Both the position numbers and the translations under genes were made by a program. A model generated the notes under the pieces. The model searched no databases. It was not told where the DNA came from and saw only the letters and a program-made list of their open reading frames with translations. From Blasia pusilla (lineage: Eukaryota; Marchantiophyta; Marchantiopsida; Blasiales): a stretch of 64,000 nt of DNA. Below are positions 57,961 to 64,000 of this stretch, piece after piece; positions within the stretch are counted from its first letter, which is position 1; every line of letters starts with the position of its first letter. The DNA lies in the NCBI GenBank assembly GCA_050084515.1, contig CM114273.1, positions 2,666,001 to 2,730,000 on the forward strand. Direction: 5' to 3'.

Positions 57961-60746
57961 TGTTGTACGATTGTACCCTTCTTGCCCCTTCTTAGGCGCT
58001 TGTGGTTGGCTCAGGAGCTTATTTGTTTGTGGGCGGACTAATGGAATGGCTAAGAAAGTGTCCGCCCATTAGATGTGGGCGGGGTTTGTTTGGGGCGGTT
58101 GAATAAAGGTGGACGCATTGAATTGTGGGTGGTTCCAGGGGCGCTCGCTTTTGCGACGATTGAATAAAGGGAGACGTGATAAATTGCGGGTGACATCGTC
58201 GGCGTCAGGGGAGCCTGCGCGAGGAGAAAGATTCTTGCCGATGTGGCGTGCCAGTCTGCCAGAGGGGAGTGAGTCTTCACGGGTGCCCTAGTAGAACCGC
58301 ACGCACGGAGAGCACGAAGGATGGGATGGGCCGGGTGGGCACGAATCCGCCCGCTGCCCCCGGAACCGGTCACCGGTCGCTCTCCCGATCGGAGTGGCGG
58401 GCGGATGTTCTCCCCTCACCCCGTCCATGGCCATCCGACGCCTCGGCTGCGACGGGCCGTCCGTCGACGGCGACGCGGCGGAGGAGAGCGGTCTGGGATC
58501 GGCGCGAGGTGGTATTGTGGAGGGGATGGGAGTTGCGACTTGCGAAGATCGTCGTTGTGGGGAAGGTTGCGAGTTACGTATGAGATGACAGGGAGGCTGT
58601 CAGAGGAGGATTCGCGAACGATGCTGGGGATCCGATGAGAGAACGGTGTCGCGGAGGCGGAGAGATGAGTGATGCACACACACCTGCGACTGGAGGAGCG
58701 AGCGAGGATCGATCGGGTGGAGCGAGGAGGACTCGATCCGGTCTGTCTGTCTGTACATCACTCATCGCGTCACGAGAGACGCGAGGGACGCGACAGAGGC
58801 GGGATCGCTGACCTGCTATGGTTGTTGATTGTTGGAGAGATGGGGGACGGTGGGCTCGTGGGAAAGTTGGGCCTAACAAGTAGGGAGAGGAGGAAAAGGG
58901 AGACACTGACTGACATTGTGCAGGCGCTGCACATGAAGGCATTGATGCAATGGTACATACCAAACTCCGGACACCGTGAGGGAGACGAAGATGGACAGCA
59001 AGTGAGCTAGGCCATCCAAGCCGAGAGGGACAATGACGGTCTAATCTCACGTCAGAGCACACCGGGTCCTCACAGTCCCGCACCAAGTTTTGGACCAGCT
59101 GCGTCTCCGGGACGGCTGTGCTTCGCGCTCGGCAGAATGCGCAAGACGGACAGACATGCAACCGAAGAGGTAGCCGTAGAGCCCCGGGGCGGTGGTAACG
59201 GATGAGAAAGGCTAACGAACTGAGCGTTGGGAAGGCGGGGCGGTTTACGATGAGAGAGCTCAGAGAGTAAGTGGAGGCATGTTGTTCGATCCCACGTTGA
59301 TTCCCCGAGTAACGGACCTACGTCAAAGTCTTCTCTATGGTAGAGTGGATGAATTGGATCTCGAACGAATCTGGAAAAGAGCGGAGACAGAATGGAGTGA
59401 TCAAGTTGCAGCGACCTACGTATCGCGGCTAGAGTCCATCCTTGACTAGTAAGTGGCGGTCTGTAAAGTGTGGAAAGGAAAACACCCACGAAATGTTACA
59501 GTAATACAGTGAAATGCAACTCCGCTTGATTGTTCATCTCGTGGCAGAGAGTCCCAGGGGTGATGCGGTTGGACTCAAGAATCCATCTATTTCCTCAAAT
59601 GCCGTGCACGCTACAGTTCCGCCTTCGAACACCGGCAAAGACGGCTTAAGCCTGGATGGTCGACGTTTGTATAGAAGTCAAAGGCAGATATGTAGGCTTC
59701 CATCGTTAGGGACCTCTGACGTGCCCTTAACGTTGGCTGCAGTGGGAGAGGGCTGGCAAGGTATGAAAATACGATCACAATACCTTGACTTCTGTTCAGG
59801 CAAGGCGAGCTTTCACCTACGCAAAATAAAGCCAGATAAGCCTTCGCAACTAATGACGATCCGCATCGGCCTCTTCTTGACCGTAGAATATAGGACAGGG
59901 CAGAGATTCAGAATCAAACGGATCATCAAAAACCACCCAAACACAGCCCTGTGGGAAGCTTCCAAATGCTGTGGGAACCTCTTGCTACAACCAAGACAAT
60001 CATCTGATCAACCTGAAAGGAAAGCCAGACCTGCAACCTCTGACACCCTGTATCATACCCTAAGGAGCCAAAGAAACCAGATCACATACTCCTGCGTGGA
60101 GGAAAACTCAACCTAAATTCGCAACAATACATAATTACTATTCCCTACCAAAAATACGATAGTGAGCGGAGAACAAAAGCATCAAAACTGCTTCCATCCA
60201 ACGGAATTTCTCAAAACACTGAAGTTAATTCCACGAGTCCCTTGCATAAAGGAAATATAATGAATGATTCTCAGCACAGAGATGGACACTGTTCTATTGC
60301 CCACCTTTAGACTTACATGTGTTTATAGTACAAGTGTCTATACAGCAAGACATTTGAGTCTTCCGCGAATCCACCCTAGTGGTGCAAAGCTTGACTGCCA
60401 GCTCTCACGACATGAAGATTGTCGACTGCGTCACACTGATCTTTTGAAGCCTCAAAGAAAACGAACCTCTCTACATATATGCTACAGTCTACCGAACACT
60501 GATGTGTTTATCTACCATGGTGCCGCGAAGGTTGCACTATCGAATCTGTTTCCATACATCTCCGAAGGCACCCACAAAAACTCCCTTGGCTCCATTAAGG
60601 ACACCCTGAAAGACCAGACATACGTATAACGCACGACATTACGGATACGATTCCTGCCCCGGGAATTGAATTTCACATGGTAAGCATCGTTTCCCAACCA
60701 GGTTGGAAGTGTAAGCTGTTACCAGGAGGAACCACGGAAAGCCTCC
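57961..60746. other. GC-richer region without a recognised gene
   Basis: Composition changes near 57.95 kb. ATTGAATAAAGG followed by AGACG/GGACG and AATTG(T/C)GGGTG occurs near 58099 and 58158, a 60-base-spaced direct repeat. Overlapping frames on both strands at 58.05-59.5 kb are long because of GC content; I recognise no domain in them. The 200-codon frame at 59514 and the 121-codon frame at 60264 are likewise unrecognised. Confidence 0.4.
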
Positions 60747-61127
60747 TTATGCCCGGCTTGGCACATTGAAGCACAATTGCCTCCCGGCTTTTGCTTCCAT
60801 CTCGCCCACCGTCCAATTGCTAAAAATGTCTCTGCGTACAGCGTGACAGCGAGTCAACCGTGGCTCGGGAAAGACAGCACGTTCAACGGAAGGTTCTCTT
60901 CGCTGAGGCGTCGTTAACGGAGATGCCGCACTAGTGGAATGTTGAGTCAGACTATGCCGTCTAGTAGGCGGGGCAGGCTTCTTCGAGAAGCACGCGGAGA
61001 AGCTCCCACATCCATCCCGCCCATCATCGGAATGAAGAGAACTGGAGTGCAACCGGAAAGACCCGTCCATTCTGAAGGAGTCTGTAGAATTGTCCATAGC
61101 ATGACACGCCAGGCACGCCAAAGCCAT
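60747..61127 (-). CDS. Small plant-specific protein of unknown function
   Basis: From the ATG at 61127 the product is 126 residues. It begins MALACLACHAMDNSTDSFR, is Ser-rich in the middle (HSSSLHSDDG), and ends with a conserved-looking RLTRCHAVRRDIFSNWTVGE. I recall small uncharacterised seed-plant proteins that start with ACLVCHS...SFRSYSVSSSD and end with RLVRSRAVRRDLVRDWNFDE; the order and spacing match. No enzymatic motif is present. The paired N-terminal Cys-x2-Cys-His could bind metal or be lipidated (inference). A possible acceptor TTTTGCAG lies about 40 bases upstream of the ATG, suggesting a 5' leader intron. Confidence 0.6.
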   Translation of the reverse strand: MALACLACHAMDNSTDSFRMDGSFRLHSSSLHSDDGRDGCGSFSACFSKKPAPPTRRHSLTQHSTSAASPLTTPQRREPSVERAVFPEPRLTRCHAVRRDIFSNWTVGEMEAKAGRQLCFNVPSRA

Positions 61128-64000
61128 GTTCACAAGAGTCTATACAAACGCTTTTGAGAATCTGCAAAACGATCAACCAAACGTCAGAAAATGCTAAGAT
61201 GCTAGAAGTAGGTCACGTCGGCACTGCCATCCGGCGCAGTACTAGTCTCTTTGCCATGAACAACTGGAATGCTTCCCATTGTGTTCCGTTTAAAATCAAG
61301 AGTTGCCACGTATTCCTCGCATGAATTGCTATGGTAGGAAATAGAAGATTATTCCGACCGTAGAAACTAGAAATGAGGTTTGACAAGCAATCACCTAGTA
61401 GACATATTAAGTGAACAAAAGAAAGGTCCGAAATCAAATAGGATCAAGGGATGAGTAGAACCCCCCCAATCTATTTCCACGCTCGAGGTGTTTTGACAAA
61501 CGACGGGATAACAGGTATCATGGCTCCAAGAGCAAACTAAAGGTTACCAGTACTTGGTCCCGAGGATCTTCAGGTTACCTTCGCGTTCCGAACCCGCTGC
61601 AGGGGGGTGTGGGGGGTGTAGGGAGATGATTGTGAAAAGACCGAAGATTTGAGCAGCCGAAATGTTTCTATTTTGTCAAACTCCTCGACCTATGATCCAA
61701 CTCATTAATCTGCTCGATAACTCTGATCACTAGGATCCGGATTGGTACGAAGGAAGAGGCTTAGCTTGCGAAAATTTCATTTCAGGACTTCCGGTTCGCC
61801 GATTTCGAGGCCGAGAAGTATTCGACTTCCATCAGTTCAAACTGACCCAAAAAGCACGAGGGTAAATCGGGTGGAGCCCTTAACGTTAACATGTTCCTCT
61901 AATCGTAGAGCGACTACTGGTGTTCAGACTCCCTCTCTATGAGAAATGCCCAGCTACAGTGCGAAGATATCGATGTGCACAAAATGATTGCGACTCCTCC
62001 ACTAGCCCTTTAAATTTCAAGAGGGAAAATCTGAAATCGAGGAATCCCTCCGCTGCCCTCAGAAAATCTCAGAAAAATGGCCAGAGACGGCATCATCCAG
62101 AAACCACAGACATCCGACATGTTGGCCGACATGAGGACTCTAGAGCAACGCTATAGGTAACTTTCCACATCCGTAATTGGCCAGCCGACACACCGCACGA
62201 CCCAAGGACTAGCATTGAGGATGAGAAGAGATAGGTTTCCAAACTAACCAGAGGCCTATGTGGAGTCTGCAGCGACGAAATTGACGACGTCCAAACCGAT
62301 AGAACTTCCACACTCCGATGGCGCCGAAGAAGTACACGAAGAAGAATAGGCAGTAGCAAAACGCTTCCACGAGGGGATCCAGGGTCTAAGATCTACCGAA
62401 GGCTGGATTGCCTTCCACGACTATTCCACTTTTACGAATCCATGATGCTAGAGAAAGCCCTGTATCAATTTCCTCAACAGAGTCACCCTCGAGAATTTTC
62501 TCCTCTGCGATCGATTGCTTCAGTGATGAAGGCACTTGTCTGCCTCACTATGTGGAAAAGAACCACCCTATCAAGAAACACAGTTATTGAGTCGCGAACG
62601 AAGAAGAAAGACGCCTTCAGCCCAGTGGTGCTCCTCCACTTCAGGAACTCTTTACACGCAGAGGCGATTAGAAAAGTACAATTCCTTTGACCCAAACGAG
62701 ATGATCGCTCCACCTTTCCCAACGGTGTCTACATCAAATATTAAGCCAGACACGATCCCACCATCCTCCACACGCACACCAGCAGAAACGCCCGATGGAC
62801 CAAGACGCAACAAGCGTCGCTCGTGACCAAAACCTTCTCACCAATCCAAGGCGTAGGAAGAAGAAAGGCCGCACGAAAGTAAAAGACCCGTACCCACTAC
62901 CGCGAGGGTAGAAATGCGTGCGAGAAGTGCCAAGCCGCGAATGGCGGAATCCCTGCGACGAGAAAAGCCGAGAAGGCAGGCAACAGCCCACGACACCGGT
63001 GGCAAAGTACGCAAAATGGCAAAGATCGCACAGGTAAATGCTCAGAATAGCAGACCGATCGGATCCGTGAGTGATTAATCACACCACTGAAGCACCGATG
63101 TGTCCGGAGAAGGAGCAGGAGCAGGAGGAGGAGCAGCAAGAGGAGCGCAAGGAGAGACCAGCAAAGGAGAGGAGTGCGCCTACGAACGATCTCAGATCTC
63201 AGCAGCAATGGAGCGGAGGAGCCTCATGGCTGTTGAAGAAGGGCTCTGCTCAGCTCTGCCCGACGGACGGTAAAACTCCCCGACGGACGGAGAAAAAGGG
63301 CGCTGCTCCGCACCTCCCGACGAAGCGAAGGGCGCCGCGCCGCGCTGGGAGCTTATCCGCCCCCGACGGTGACATCCAAGCCCCGCCACGTCGCCCGGCG
63401 GCCGGACCCGCGATTGACGTCCACGTCCAGCCGCAGCTCACCTCCGTTCGCGACCCCTTTGTCTCTTTCACGGCAGTTTCGCCCCTTTTTCTGAGGAGGG
63501 AACGGAAGGAAGGATTAATTAAAACAACGCCTTCAGTGCCTTTAGCAGTTCAATAAGCGAATCGACTACAAGACAGAAGTACATGACACGAAAAATCCCC
63601 CCTGGAAGGAAAGTTGTTCCGGCTGACCGGATATTTCCATTTCCGTGTCATTACAAGTGTGCCCTTTTCATGATGTGACCCGATTCGTCCCCAACGCTAA
63701 CGGCATTAAGGAAATCATCTTAGAGGATCTTCATAAATAAATCTCCTTAATATGATTCTAGACTAACTGGTCTCCTAAATGCAGATCGGTAACTTTCATT
63801 ATTAGCCGCAACATCCCGATTAGGATGTGTGCCTCAAACGCCGTATTATCACGTTTTGCGGTACTAATTAGGAGAAATAAAAAAAATCATTCGGAAAGGA
63901 CTCTTCCACGACCATTTTAAGTCATTTTTTTATGCCGTTCATGGAGGAAACAAACTTAAACCCCTTTTTAGTGCTTTTTTTTTCTCTTTAAATCGTCGTC
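61128..64000. other. No recognised gene; probable upstream region of the small minus-strand gene
   Basis: Frames of 60-160 codons occur on both strands, but none shows a domain. A GAGCAGGAGCAGGAGGAGGA purine-rich stretch at about 63110-63160 gives low-complexity Glu/Gln or Leu-rich frames. The last 500 bases become AT-rich. Confidence 0.35.

Noticed and set aside
58050-59489. Overlapping 100-195 codon frames on both strands
   Set aside because: High GC content lengthens frames on both strands; no domain, splice or codon pattern favours one of them.

Overview
The window reads as nuclear DNA of a land plant. Three things show this: spliced genes with GT-AG introns, plant-only gene families (a fused dehydroquinate dehydratase/shikimate dehydrogenase and a plastid-type allene oxide cyclase), and a dense load of plant transposons (Ty1/copia, Helitron, Mutator-like, non-LTR, MITE). 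Gene style and long GA/CT tracts would suit a bryophyte, lycophyte or fern, but the sequence alone does not settle the lineage.

Layout. 1-2.7 kb: no recognised gene. 2.7-4.2 kb (-): DHQ dehydratase/shikimate dehydrogenase in one uninterrupted frame. 6.4-11.7 kb (-): an eleven-exon SAP-domain gene, related by its middle part to plant 'CCCH domain-containing protein 62', ending in a 12-13 copy protein repeat. 12.3-13.2 kb: a degenerate satellite behind that gene. 13.6-19.3 kb: AT-rich DNA with Helitron ends and one short complete non-autonomous Helitron. 19.5-33.4 kb: a repeat-rich block in which the word CGGCGGCTAA/CGGCTATT keeps returning, interrupted by a decayed copia element (22.6-27.3 kb, minus strand, next to a 115-copy TG tract) and holding unrecognised plus-strand coding segments (29.0-32.9 kb). 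34.2-36.5 kb (+): allene oxide cyclase, four exons, complete. 38.5-40.3 kb (+): decayed 3' half of a non-LTR retrotransposon (LINE A).

40.4-53.8 kb is the highlight. A second, 5'-truncated copy of the same LINE (LINE B, minus strand) is split by two later insertions. One is a 312-bp MITE. The other is a 12.4-kb terminal-inverted-repeat transposon (41105-53547) flanked by a near-perfect 8-bp duplication. The large element carries a MULE/SWIM transposase gene reading inward from its right end and a second, multi-exon zinc-finger gene reading inward from its left side. This is the convergent two-gene plan known from MuDR, but I do not recognise the second protein.

53.9-58 kb is AT-rich with a CT microsatellite and an unusually perfect RNA-type hairpin. 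58-64 kb is more GC-rich and has one small gene I support (60.7-61.1 kb, minus), in a plant-specific family of unknown function. No tRNA, rRNA or CRISPR array was seen. The host genes are unrelated housekeeping, regulatory and jasmonate-pathway genes separated by mobile DNA, not a pathway cluster.
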